A DNA stretch of 34,984 nt from Candidatus Nitrosocosmicus sp. (GCA_029194465.1 JARFXS010000024.1:1-34984), one strand, 5' to 3'; positions 25,086 to 34,106 are shown, counted from the first letter of the stretch. A program made the numbers and translations. Notes: generated from the letters alone by a model not told the origin.

Positions 25086-25625
25086 ATGAATGACTCAAAT
25101 ATATCAAAAACAGGTGAAGAGAAACCAACCTATATACAGAAAATTACTCCGTTTCTTTGGTTCGATAATCAAGCTGAACAAGCAGCTAATTATTACGTCT
25201 CCATTTTTAGAAACTCAAAAATAGGTCAAGTTACCAGATATGGAAAAGAAGGATATGAAATTCACAGAATGGAAGAAGGTACTGTGATGACAGTAGACTT
25301 TGATTTAGAAAATCAAAAATTTATGGCTCTTAATGGTGGTCCAGTGTTCAAATTCAACGAAGCCATTTCATTTCAAGTGCTATGTGGCACTCAAGAAGAA
25401 CTGGACTATTATTGGGATAAACTGTCGGAAGGCGGCGACAAGAACGCACAGCAATGTGGTTGGCTCAAGGACAAATATGGTGTTTCTTGGCAGATTGTAC
25501 CCACGGTTCTGTCTAAAATGATACAAGATAAGGATCAAGTGAAATCACAAAGGGTGATGAAAGCAATGCTTCAAATGCATAAGCTCGATATACAAACTTT
25601 AATTCAAGCCTATGAGAAATCTTAG
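25086..25625 (+). CDS. VOC-superfamily protein, PhnB-like (PF06983 type)
   Basis: The frame is open from 25029, but the ATG at 25086 is preferred: a TATA-like TTTATATTTT lies about 25 nt upstream, and the first 19 codons of the longer version have no family similarity. The 179-residue product has the PhnB/3-demethylubiquinone-methyltransferase-like glyoxalase fold: I-T-P-F-L-W-F-D-N-Q-A-E-Q-A-A-N-Y-Y-V-S-I-F-near the start, F-M-A-L-N-G-G-P in the middle, W-D-K-L-S-E-G-G, and C-G-W-L-K-D-K-Y-G-V-S-W-Q-I-V-P. Members bind a metal or small molecules; most have unknown substrates. The gene stands alone. Confidence 0.9.
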   Translation: MNDSNISKTGEEKPTYIQKITPFLWFDNQAEQAANYYVSIFRNSKIGQVTRYGKEGYEIHRMEEGTVMTVDFDLENQKFMALNGGPVFKFNEAISFQVLCGTQEELDYYWDKLSEGGDKNAQQCGWLKDKYGVSWQIVPTVLSKMIQDKDQVKSQRVMKAMLQMHKLDIQTLIQAYEKS

Positions 25626-26037
25626 GATCAATTTTGGTTTATGAAAAATTTTAAAATTCTGTTTCTTTTTTATCTTTCGTATAAAATAATTGAAGATAGT
25701 TGCCCTTATAGATTTTGCAATCAGAGATGGCATACCTAATCGAGAACCTTGAAATTAACTTTCTTTGCACTTTTCTTCCGATCATACATTGATTTATGAA
25801 GAAAGTTGTAAAGTTTTTGTTTTGAACATACTTATTAAAAGTTATTAATATTTTATCAAGAAAAATACACGTGATCGTATTATTAAGATCTGTATCCGAT
25901 TTCCCCATCTACAAAGTTTTGGTGTCTTGATTCAATAAGGGGCTGTCAATCTCACTTAGTATTGAAGAATGCAAAAATAAAACAATGGTGCTAAGAAAAA
26001 GATCCTAGTATTTAATGTTTGATAAGTAAGAGATGTT
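25626..26037. other. Intergenic, no convincing gene
   Basis: An 85-codon minus-strand frame (25651-25908) has no domain pattern and was not called. A 9-bp inverted repeat (AACTTTCTT/AAGAAAGTT) lies near 25755-25810. The TATA-like GTATTTAATG at about 26008-26017 fits the next gene. Confidence 0.45.
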
Positions 26038-26280
26038 ATGAGCATTGATAATAACGTTGACTTTACCGACGTCATAAAAAAAGAAGCAAGAGGCATTAAT
26101 GATGCTGATCTTGGAGAAGTACAAGAAGTACGTCAAGACAGTGTAATTACAAAGGCCGGTGTTGTTGACAAAGAGGTATATTCAATCCCAAAGAATTTGG
26201 TAGATAAATATGATGGACATAACTTATGGTTTAGAGTAACAAAGGAAGAGGCTGAAAGTCTATATAAGGTAAAAGATTAG
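26038..26280 (+). CDS. Small PRC-barrel-like / DUF2171-like protein
   Basis: The 80-residue acidic protein contains A-R-G-I-N-D-A-D-L-G-E-V-Q-E-V near residues 17-31, then a strand (SVITKAGVVDKEVYSIPKNLVDKYDGHNLWFRVT) and E-E-A-E-S-L-Y. The pattern ND-x-D-L-G-E-V followed by a Y-x-I-P-K segment is that of small PRC-barrel-like proteins, which serve as adaptors or stress proteins. The start ATG lies about 25 nt after a TATA-like GTATTTAATG, suggesting a leaderless message. Assignment is by memory of the motif and moderately sure. Confidence 0.72.
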   Translation: MSIDNNVDFTDVIKKEARGINDADLGEVQEVRQDSVITKAGVVDKEVYSIPKNLVDKYDGHNLWFRVTKEEAESLYKVKD

Positions 26281-26834
26281 TTTAATCCCATGCCTGGGAA
26301 ATCCATTTTCCGAAAATTCAATTTGAAAAAGCAAGAAATACCTCAAATATGTTTTCTAGTAATGAGTAATAGTAACTTTTTACCACAACCTATCAAGATG
26401 AACCTATGTAGGTTCTACAAAAAAAGTAAAGCCACAATCACAATATTGGATATTGCTGTTTAGCTATCGTTTCAAATTCCTATCCAACCCTTGATATTAC
26501 TAGCAAATGTTCAGAGGGTCGAAAACGAAAACAAAAATAACAAGATCTGTTGATAGTGATGGTAGCAAATACATCTCTATGCCGATCAAATTCAATTATG
26601 ACAGTGTGTGTAGAAAAATTTTATTTATTTATTAATTGACGTTTATTCAAATAATCTTGTCCCAAACATACTGCTACCTAAGTTTATTCCATGTTCTCTC
26701 ATATCGCGGAAAGGATCATAGATGTTGATAAAGTTACATAATCGATCCTTGTCAGGACGAATTTAGTGTTTTATTGATTTTTTCAAGGATGTCAATTAGC
26801 CCCCATGTTATTGAGAAATAAATTTAGAAATCGA
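26281..26834. other. Intergenic with two small hairpins
   Basis: CCCA-TGCC-TGGG (26287-26298), 6 nt after the stop and followed by an A/T-rich stretch, may be a terminator. A perfect palindrome GAACCT-ATGT-AGGTTC sits at 26400-26415, followed by TACAAAAAAAG. No ORF is seen. Confidence 0.45.
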
Positions 26835-27275
26835 TCAAATGGCCTTCTGTTCGGCCCTTTGTTTTAGGGCCGTGTTCATTTTCGTAAAACTTTGATACAT
26901 GTCTTTATCCAAACTATTTCCAATGATACTTACAAGAATTCCTGTAAAGATCTCCTTATGTACAAAGTGCACGTGGTTTGTTTCAAACGAGTCAATTGTA
27001 AAAATGCGTTCCCCATTGAAAAATCCTGGTATGACTGATTTTCCATACCAACGAAGCTCACGATTAGGTTCCACCTTAGTTACTGTTGGTTGATAAGTTC
27101 TATTCTTTCCACCTGATGTATGAAGATGTATTTTGAGCTTTGTGCCAACTATTGGTGTCCCATCTATTTGATGGATGAAAGGGTTCCACTGTGAAAAGTT
27201 TCCAAAATCTGTTAGTATTTCCCATGTCTTACTAGCAGATGCGTTAATATCGATCTCTGTAAGAATTTCTTTCAA
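26835..27275 (-). CDS. SRPBCC-fold protein (polyketide cyclase/START-like)
   Basis: The 146-residue soluble protein has the full SRPBCC pattern: first strand and helix (ILTEIDINASASKTWEILTDFGNFSQWNPFI), G-T-P-I-V-G-T-K-L-K-I-H-L, a strand with R-E-L-R-W-Y-G, the G-E-R-I-F-T-I block, and the long C-terminal helix (MYQSFTKMNTALKQRAE). The fold holds a hydrophobic ligand; the substrate is unknown. The start is TTG 27275, with a TATA-like AGTATAAAC about 27 nt upstream, which fits a leaderless message; no ATG lies between this TTG and the upstream stop. It is unrelated in detail to the membrane-anchored SRPBCC protein at 19925. Confidence 0.88.
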   Translation of the reverse strand: MKEILTEIDINASASKTWEILTDFGNFSQWNPFIHQIDGTPIVGTKLKIHLHTSGGKNRTYQPTVTKVEPNRELRWYGKSVIPGFFNGERIFTIDSFETNHVHFVHKEIFTGILVSIIGNSLDKDMYQSFTKMNTALKQRAEQKAI

Positions 27276-27721
27276 CTTACATCCTATTGATAAAAGTAGT
27301 CGTTTATACTTTCTTGATGATATGCCTGTTCCAGTAGAAATTAGTTGTTCGGCTTAAATAGCATTGCATTCCAAAGCTAAGCTATGTATGAATGGTTAGG
27401 AGAAGGAATTTGAGTTATACAGGCTGCAACTGATTTTTTAGAGATTATTTATGACAACCAATAGATTTATCAACACAATCTGTAAGAAAAATCAAAACAA
27501 AACATAATGTAGAGTATATTGACCGCATACCACATTTTTGTTCAAATAAAATCATTAATTTACTTTAATATAGGCAATCTGTCTAAAATCACCTAAAATA
27601 TCTTTGTAGAACATAATTGTGGATACTTACTCAGATATAATTGGAATTAGGATTTCATTTAGGGATATTGATAAAAAAATAGAATGCCTGTCGGGTTTAA
27701 TTTCAAGGATTTGTTCAGGTC
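27276..27721. other. Intergenic, nothing recognised
   Basis: This 446-bp gap lies between two minus-strand genes. On the minus strand a run of seven T near 27676-27682 follows the bicupin stop by about 40 nt and could terminate it. The promoter of the SRPBCC gene is near 27303-27312. Confidence 0.45.
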
Positions 27722-28771
27722 TCAACCTAATCCAGGGGCAATTAACACATTTTTTATCAGTCGTGGAAGATTACTAAAGAATTTTTGGTCTGTATTAAAT
27801 ACAGCTGCAAGTGCCTCGTCAGAATATGAACTGAGGCCTCCAACCAGCCCTATAAACTCTGGTTTTTCATTACCAAAAAAGGAAGCTACTGTACCGTTAT
27901 TTGCATCATCTGAATTCTCTAGATAATGAAAATATCCTGCAGGAACAAAAAAGACTTGACCTTTGCCTATTTCGGATGTCTCTATCTCCTTGTTAGGACT
28001 ATATACAGTAAATCGAACCTTCCCTTCTATGACGTAGTTCAACTCTCCAGCATTCGGATGAGTGTGGGGTTCTACTATTCCTTTTGGTTTTAGATCCAGG
28101 AGAAATACTGATAGACCTTTGAGTATTGGAAAATAGGGGACACTTCCCAAAACAGCAGTTCCACCAGGAGTCTGGACCTGGGGAGTAGTATCACTAAGAT
28201 TCAAGGTATGCAAATTTGATGTTTCGATCTCGTTGTTACTACTGATTTTAGAATTATCAATTGTTTTCCTACCAAATATTGCATCCTTAGATGAAGCGTT
28301 TCCTAATTCATCAAATAATCCAGGTGAGTTAATCCCAAAGATGCTGTTCAAAATCCGTGTAGGTAAAGACCCTACCGACCCTGATATTCCCAAATCTTCA
28401 AAGCGTTCATTATCATAAACAATAACAATTTTTAACTCCTCTTCACCAATATTTTCAATATCATGCCAGCATCCTGTAGGTATAAAAGTCAATTGTCCAG
28501 GATTTATCTTGAATGTATCTTTTTGAGCATTATTACTATAAATAGTCATTTTAGCGTTTCCTGAAATGCAGTAATTCAACTCCGCTGCATTCGGATGCCA
28601 ATGGGGTTCCCGAACTCCACCTTTTTCCAGGCGAAGTAAGACTGCTCCCATCCCTTTTAAAACTGGAAAGTTATCCGCATTCATTATGGTCCTGTTACCA
28701 TATGGCGTAGAATATTGAGGTTTTGTTCCATCCAAATCAAAAATGATAGGAGAAGATTTGTGATCGTTCAT
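27722..28771 (-). CDS. Bicupin, oxalate-decarboxylase-like
   Basis: The 349-residue protein has two cupin barrels. The first carries E-P-H-W-H-P-N-A-A-E-L-N-Y (His57, His59, Glu64) and C-W-H (His103). The second carries E-P-H-T-H-P-N-A-G-E-L-N-Y (His236, His238, Glu243) and Y-F-H (His282). Both metal sites are therefore complete, as in Mn-dependent oxalate decarboxylases and their relatives. The linker between barrels (about 155-205) is polar and variable. The C-terminal region (ALAAVFNTDQKFFSNLP) resembles that of oxalate decarboxylase-like proteins. No signal peptide is seen, so it is cytoplasmic. Oxalate as the substrate is an inference; the family also has other activities. Confidence 0.88.
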   Translation of the reverse strand: MNDHKSSPIIFDLDGTKPQYSTPYGNRTIMNADNFPVLKGMGAVLLRLEKGGVREPHWHPNAAELNYCISGNAKMTIYSNNAQKDTFKINPGQLTFIPTGCWHDIENIGEEELKIVIVYDNERFEDLGISGSVGSLPTRILNSIFGINSPGLFDELGNASSKDAIFGRKTIDNSKISSNNEIETSNLHTLNLSDTTPQVQTPGGTAVLGSVPYFPILKGLSVFLLDLKPKGIVEPHTHPNAGELNYVIEGKVRFTVYSPNKEIETSEIGKGQVFFVPAGYFHYLENSDDANNGTVASFFGNEKPEFIGLVGGLSSYSDEALAAVFNTDQKFFSNLPRLIKNVLIAPGLG

Positions 28772-29638
28772 TTGCTTTTTTTATTGATAATCTTAATAAA
28801 TTTTGTGATATCTTTTAATATTAGCTGACAAATGTTGATGACCTTAATAACTCATGGTAGGGTTATGAAGGGACCCGTTTTTCAAAATAATAGTACGATA
28901 TAGTAATAACCCAAAGTAAACATGAATAACTATACAAGGTCAAACACATATTGGCGTTATATGATTACTGTCCATTCTTGTTAATATTTTAAAAGTCTCA
29001 CAATAACTGCATACTACAAAACCAATGAAGAATGATACTTGTTTGGGTTATGTTTGTTAGATACATTCGATCTTGAATCATAGTTCCTTACTATAGAGAC
29101 CAAGAAATGAGGTTATTGTCTATGGCAATAAACCCCTAATCCTCATTTCTATTGGACTATACGGATGCAGTTAACACCTTAGCCGTATAGATAAAATTCT
29201 TACAACTTGGTATAAATAGGATATTCAATAATGTTATAACAAAAAATAAATAAAATATTTATATACATACTATATTGTACATTGTCCTAATTTAGTCTAA
29301 AAAATTGTCTATATTTCCTTGATTTAATTGATTGATATTGGGGATGTCTCCTTAACATTTCAAGTTTTAAGTGTAGCTGTATTATTATGATTATTATATG
29401 ACCTACACGCAGGTGCTGCATTAACTGTTGGCTAGTTAATCTGTTTCTTCTATGAGGTATGGTTCAATATTGAATCTAATAAGCATTTAATGATGAAATA
29501 AGATGAAATTTGAACAAGATGACGAAAAAAGTAAGTCAGGGGTGATCTGGAAAGGTGCCCTTACACTGTAGTTTATGGAATGGAATAATACATAAAAAAC
29601 CAAAGTTTTTTCCACCTATTTATTTACATCTCATGTCT
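28772..29638. other. Long intergenic region with tandem hairpins
   Basis: 867 bp with no gene. The main feature is a pair of strong stem-loops at 29100-29190, listed separately. The rest is AT-rich without recognisable ORFs. Confidence 0.55.
29100..29190. ncRNA. Candidate structured RNA: two tandem stem-loops
   Basis: Stem 1: AGAAATGAGGTTATTG (29103-29118) pairs with CAATAA (29126-29131) and, after a 9-nt bulge, CCTCATTTCT (29141-29150); CCA/TGG extends it with a 2-nt bulge (29100-29155). Stem 2: CTATACGG (29157-29164) pairs with CCGTATAG (29183-29190). Sixteen plus eight perfect base pairs in 91 nt are unlikely by chance. Strand and promoter are not clear. Confidence 0.45.
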
Positions 29639-30229
29639 TCAATTTCTCTTTACTTTATAGTGGAGCAAAACTGTTCCAGAGTCAAATGCTATCGATTCCA
29701 CAAGGGATAGTTTACGAATCTCTTTCAAGTCTCTAAATATGGTCTTTCCATTCCCAATAGCAACAGGATTGATAAACAGATAATATTCATCAATCAAGTT
29801 TTCTTTAATCAAGGAAGAATCAAATGATGCTCCACCATAAACTATGATATCACCACCATCTTGACTCTTTAACTTTGTAATTTCTTTCCTTAGGTCGCCT
29901 GTTGCTATTTCGGTATTTGGCCACTCAGATTTGGTTAGTGATTTAGTAAAAACAATCTTTGGTGTTTCTATCATTTTTAAGCAAATGTATATTCCCGGTC
30001 TTCTGGTTTGTTAATAACATTAGACCAATAAGAAATAAATTCATTCGTCATTTTCTTCCCAAAGAATGGTATCAACTGGTTCATGCAACCTATCTTCAAA
30101 TTCTCTGAGTTTTTCATTCCAAGAAAAGTCTATCCAATCCATTTCATTATTTGGTCCAGCAATACAACCATCTATGGATATCTCTACATGCAATTTTAAT
30201 TTTCTCATTGCCTTTTTGTTATCGTTCAT
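29639..30229 (-). pseudogene. Dihydrofolate-reductase-like (RibD C-terminal) gene, two frameshifts
   Basis: The first frame (ATG 30229) gives KLHVEISIDGCIAGPNNEMDW and ends at 30041 after DTILW. A second frame continues with KMTNEFISYWSNVINKPEDR. A third (29974-29639) gives TPKIVFTKSLTKSEWPNTEI, I-V-Y-G-G-A-S-F, L-I-D-E-Y-Y-L-F-I-N-P-V-A-I-G-N-G-K-T-I-F. Together this is a typical about 195-residue DHFR/RibD_C-fold protein, NADPH-binding, as found in many small reductases of unknown substrate. The shifts lie near 30053-30064 (next to CCC and AAA runs) and 29974-29980 (next to a T5 run), so sequencing indels are possible. Confidence 0.85.
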
Positions 30230-30791
30230 TCATTTCCTCTCCTATAATTCATCTAAGGATCCTGCTTTCTTATTCTAATTAATTTCATCGACTCAAAAAA
30301 AACTTTTTTGAAAACTAGGATTAATCATTGATAGTAGGACATGAAGGGTCCTAATAAGTATACAGGGGATCAAAAGTATATTAAAAGTCCTTTTTTGGTT
30401 AATAATTTCTTCACATACTGTTGTCTCTAATTCAATTTTAGTCTCCATATCTACAAGTTTTGAAATAACGTAATAGCCAGACCAGGTGTATCTCTAGATG
30501 GTCAAGAATAAAACATCGTAGAACTCTAGCCAATCTCTGAATATTTGAAAATCTTATCTCCGTTGAATATATCCATGGGGATTAGTAACAAATCTGATTA
30601 TGTAATGGGTTCAACCTAACAACTAGTGCTCCTGCTACTTTTGATTGACATATCTTTCCACAATTCCTACATGTTAGAATAATTGTTGTGACTAATTCAT
30701 CTAAAATACTAGAATATAATATTTGTAAAATCGTTTTTGGTAAAATACAAAAATATGGTGTAAGTTTGTTAATTGCTGTTTCTAGATAGAC
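30230..30791. other. Intergenic, no called gene
   Basis: A minus-strand startless frame around 30582-30690 encodes a C-x2-C-x3-C knuckle (TCRNCGKICQSK) but has no start codon. Otherwise AT-rich and featureless. Confidence 0.4.
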
Positions 30792-31064
30792 TTACTGTTG
30801 TCCTAATGCATTGTTTCCTTCATTAAGATTAAATAGGAATCCAAAATTATTTCCTGATAATAGGGTATCCCCTCCGGAGCTCACACTAGATGCTTGTTTC
30901 AATGCCTGAAGTTGTGATATTCCTTGTTGTGCTTCATTAGATTTTTTATGTTTTCCACCAGCAAATGCTAAATTGTCCTGGCTAGTTACTATTGACCCTA
31001 TCAAGACGGTTGTAACAAATACTGCAACTAACCATGTTTTTTTCATGTTGTTTGATTTAATCAT
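30792..31064 (-). CDS. Secreted curlin-like protein, intact paralogue
   Basis: The 90-residue precursor has a signal peptide (basic MIKSNNMKK, hydrophobic TWLVAVFVTTVLIGSIV, then AFAGG), so it is exported. The mature part is Gln/Asn/Ser/Gly-rich with one repeat: GISQLQALKQASSVSSGGDTLLSGNN, then a short hydrophobic stretch and NEGNNALGQQ. The blocks V-S-x-G-x-T-L-x-S-x-N-N and E-G-N-N-A-L-x-Q are shared with the disrupted gene at 22246-22686, proving paralogy. The N-x-A-x-Q ending and spacing recall curlin repeats. A surface or biofilm role is inferred. ATG at codon 7 is an alternative start. Confidence 0.8.
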   Translation of the reverse strand: MIKSNNMKKTWLVAVFVTTVLIGSIVTSQDNLAFAGGKHKKSNEAQQGISQLQALKQASSVSSGGDTLLSGNNFGFLFNLNEGNNALGQQ

Positions 31065-32441
31065 ATTGTAGAATTAATAGTTAAAATAAGGAATTTCGGT
31101 GTTGTGACAAATGTTACTGCCATTCTAATCTAAATAAATATTTGGTAACATATAACATGAAAGAAAAGAGATACATATGAAAATATAGCATAATAATTAC
31201 GTCAAGTATTCCAAATATAGAACACCAGTTAGAAGATCAGCTTGAACATCTAAAGCGAAAAATCAGGTAATAATCTGTTAAATATTGTGGATAGATTATT
31301 AGTATGCCGCTACTTTTCCAGATTTCTCTGTCCACAATATTACAGTTATCAGGGGTTGTGAAATATAGGTTTTGTAAATATGAATACAATGATACACTAT
31401 TTAGAAATTATCATACATGCAATACCGATATTATTTTGGTGTTATTTGCACTTAACTCTGCAAATTTGCAGCCATGTTTGAATAATTTTGGTAATATAAT
31501 AAGAACATGAGTGAGATGTCATGTAGCGTTTAATGAATCCATTGATACATGAACAAGTCATATCCTTCGGCAAACAACAATACGGCATTTTGTTTACACG
31601 AATTTTCACAAGGAGGATATGTGATTCACAATCATCACTGATGTAAGCAAAGAATATTATCAATATTCCTATAGAATCGGATAAAGTAATTATGAAGGGT
31701 TTAGAAATAAAGTGGAAGAGATTTGCTTCTTTTAGTAGTGATCATAATAAGTCAAATCTCCGTTGAGTAATCCCACAGTATTTCCTTTGTTTTAAGGTGA
31801 GTGCTTATATGGTTAGGAATGGATGGTAAATAGCGTATAGCAAAATTAGATATTTAGAGCTTGTCAAATATGCAATTTTTATATAAATCGTATGAAAATT
31901 ACATCTATTCCTTCTGTTTGTCCAAAACCATAATTATTATCTAATCTTATTTACAAACATAGCCTTCATGCACAGTGGAGTCATTCAAATTTTAGTAAAG
32001 ACATCTTACACTATAATTAAATATTCTTTACAATTCTAATTTTCTTGATTTTAGCACATCATAATTTTCAGTTGACAAACAATCAGATAGTAAGTACTTG
32101 AAAAAGGAAATTGGATAATAACCTTTGTATTTGGGAAATACAGGTAATTGATTGTTATCTTCCCATTCGTACAGTAGTATATTGTTTCTAAGATATAGGA
32201 TTTTAGTATACTCTCTATTGACAGATATTAAATAGATATTTAGATCGTTACATTGTTATATTTCATCATATAATGGGAATTCTTTAAAAGTATTTTCGAT
32301 TTCGTATATTCATGTTCGTTGTTGTTTCTTGTTTTGAAACATAACTATGTTGTCTTTTTGATAATATTCATAAGATTAAATTCGATGTTTGTACCAATAT
32401 ATTTAAAATAAATCAAAATATACAATAGCTGAAAAGTGTAA
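31065..32441. other. 1.4-kb region without a clear gene
   Basis: Two frames of about 70 codons (31304-31510 plus, 31442-31663 minus) overlap each other and lack any family signature. The main feature is an imperfect 15-bp inverted repeat at 31275-31345. AT-rich promoter-like sequence lies before 32442. This is the emptiest part of the window. Confidence 0.5.
31275..31345. repeat. 15-bp inverted repeat with 39-nt loop
   Basis: CTGT-ta-AATATTGTGGA (31275-31291) pairs with TCCACAATATTACAG (31331-31345), broken only by a 2-nt bulge. It may be a stem-loop RNA or the ends of a small element. Confidence 0.65.
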
Positions 32442-33854
32442 ATGACCAAAGTTAAATTGACGAAAATCATTTTTGTTGTATTTCCTATTTTTATGGTTCT
32501 AGGTATTGGTGGAGCAATTATTCAAATACCTCCACCACCACAAGCCTATGCTCAGAATGAATCAGGAATCATTGATTTCCAGATGGACAATGAATCTCGT
32601 AAACAATTAATTGAACAAAATATTACCGATCTTATATCAGGTATTAATCTTAAAATTTTGAAGAATGTGTCAGATCCATCAATAGCAATTTCTCCAAATA
32701 ATGATACTATCTATCTATCATATGCAAAAACTGAAAACAATCAAACAAATATTTATCTTGTAAAATCCACAGATAAAGGCATATCTTTTACTCCACCTGT
32801 ACGAGTAAATAGCATTCCAGGCGACGCTACAAAGAATGCTTGGACCACTACAAAAATAGTAGTAGGTCCCAATAATGAAATATACATACTATGGCATGTT
32901 ATAGATGAATCTAACAAAGAATTCAAGTACGGTACTAGTTCCTTGAGATTTGCAAAATCTATAGATAAAGGTACAACATTTTTACCAACTATTTCGCCGG
33001 GCAATGACACTGTTGGCGAAAAGGCCTTCTTTGATCTTGCAGTATCAAAGAATAATTCACTCTACATAACATACCTAGATAGTTTTTCTAATGTGACTGA
33101 CTATGACATTAGTTATCCTTCAAAAGTAAAACTTTTACGTTCCTTTGATGGAGGCCAATCCTTTGAAAACCCTATAACTATAGATGAGACGGCCTGTGAT
33201 TGTTGTAAAACTGCAGCCATCACAGCTGATAACGGGGAAGTTTATGTATTGTGGCGACACGCTTCTCATATTGACAGAGAAACATACACTAACGGCTCAA
33301 ACCCCTATAACTATGATGACAAATTGGCTGAAGGTGTCGTTTATGAAGTCATAAGAGATATTTATATAACTCATTCAAATGATTCAGGAATAGCAGAGAC
33401 TTACGTACCACCGACAAAAGTACATGCGGATAATTGGTACATGAATGGTTGTCCATCAGCTGGACCTGCTCTTGGATTTGATAGCAATGGTACATTACAT
33501 GTAGGTTGGTTCACAGGTGGTGCTTCCTTACCGGGTACATACTATGCTAATTCCACTGACTCGGGCAAGAATTTCACAAAACCATTGCCCATTCTAGTTG
33601 ACAAATGGGTTCCCACCAGTCAAACAAATCTTGCAATCGATGGAAAAGACAACGTATGGATAACTACTACTGATGGGCGAAATGATGCTGATACCCATGT
33701 GTTTGTGGCTTTAAAGAGTGCTGATGGTAAATTATATACAAACGAAGAGTTTGGAATTGGTGAAAATCCCGTCATCTCAGCTGGAAAAACAATAACAGGG
33801 ATCACATGGCTAGAAAAAGATGATCTAAATGTGGCTATACTAAATCTCAAGTAG
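32442..33854 (+). CDS. Secreted sialidase-like beta-propeller with Asp boxes
   Basis: The 470-residue protein starts with a signal peptide (KLTKIIFVVFPIFMVLGIGG, then a proline run and AYAQNESG), so it is exported. Four Asp boxes (S-x-D-x-G-x-x-F) are at 109-116, 173-180, 234-241 and 371-378, at the blade turns of a sialidase-like beta-propeller. Between them are a C-D-C-C-K motif (252-256) and N-G-C-P (335-338), which may form a disulfide or a metal site. The sialidase Arg triad could not be identified, so sialidase activity should not be assumed. Many N-x-S/T sites fit surface glycosylation. A terminator follows at 33885. Confidence 0.85.
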   Translation: MTKVKLTKIIFVVFPIFMVLGIGGAIIQIPPPPQAYAQNESGIIDFQMDNESRKQLIEQNITDLISGINLKILKNVSDPSIAISPNNDTIYLSYAKTENNQTNIYLVKSTDKGISFTPPVRVNSIPGDATKNAWTTTKIVVGPNNEIYILWHVIDESNKEFKYGTSSLRFAKSIDKGTTFLPTISPGNDTVGEKAFFDLAVSKNNSLYITYLDSFSNVTDYDISYPSKVKLLRSFDGGQSFENPITIDETACDCCKTAAITADNGEVYVLWRHASHIDRETYTNGSNPYNYDDKLAEGVVYEVIRDIYITHSNDSGIAETYVPPTKVHADNWYMNGCPSAGPALGFDSNGTLHVGWFTGGASLPGTYYANSTDSGKNFTKPLPILVDKWVPTSQTNLAIDGKDNVWITTTDGRNDADTHVFVALKSADGKLYTNEEFGIGENPVISAGKTITGITWLEKDDLNVAILNLK

Positions 33855-33884
33855 ATAAGAAGATGATAAACGTTAAAAATAAAT

Positions 33885-33910
33885 GGACTTAGAAAAGTCC
33901 CAGATTTTTT
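33885..33910 (+). terminator. Hairpin GGACTT-AGAA-AAGTCC plus T6
   Basis: A perfect 6-bp stem with a tetraloop (33885-33900) is followed by CAGA and six T (33905-33910), 30 nt after the propeller gene. Confidence 0.75.
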
Positions 33911-33932
33911 AGTACCTGGTTAAGGAAATTAC

Positions 33933-34085
33933 ATGGTCACGACAACTGCCATACCTAATTATAGTAATGGGTTTTTTATTTCTATTCTTAGTTGCGTATT
34001 TATTATGACGATTTTTTTATATGTATCTATAACAGGAGAGCAAGAATTTGGAAGATCTCACTATAGAATATTATTAGTACATTAG
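33933..34085 (+). CDS. Possible 50-residue single-pass membrane protein
   Basis: The frame runs from ATG 33933 to TAG 34083-34085. It has a polar start (MVTTTAIPNYSNG), one membrane helix (about 14-33, FFISILSCVFIMTIFLYVSI) and a polar C-terminus (TGEQEFGRSHYRI). AAGGA stands about 7 nt before the ATG. Its last codons form the 5' arm, and its stop the loop start, of the 17-bp hairpin. Its layout is protein-like but there is no further support. Confidence 0.35.
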   Translation: MVTTTAIPNYSNGFFISILSCVFIMTIFLYVSITGEQEFGRSHYRILLVH

Positions 34086-34106
34086 TAGAATGTACTAATA
34101 ATATTC
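34066..34106. repeat. 17-bp perfect hairpin
   Basis: GAATATTATTAGTACAT (34066-34082) and its exact reverse complement (34090-34106) are separated by a 7-nt loop, TAGTAGA. No T-run follows. It is the longest perfect stem in the window. Confidence 0.85.

Noticed and set aside
25651..25908. 85-codon minus-strand frame
   Set aside because: No motif, basic/aromatic composition typical of chance frames in AT-rich DNA.
30582..30690. Minus-strand frame with a C-x2-C-x3-C knuckle
   Set aside because: Zinc-ribbon-like, but no ATG, GTG or TTG start in frame near the motif.
31304..31663. Two overlapping opposite frames of about 70 codons
   Set aside because: They overlap each other, have no motif, and one covers the inverted repeat.
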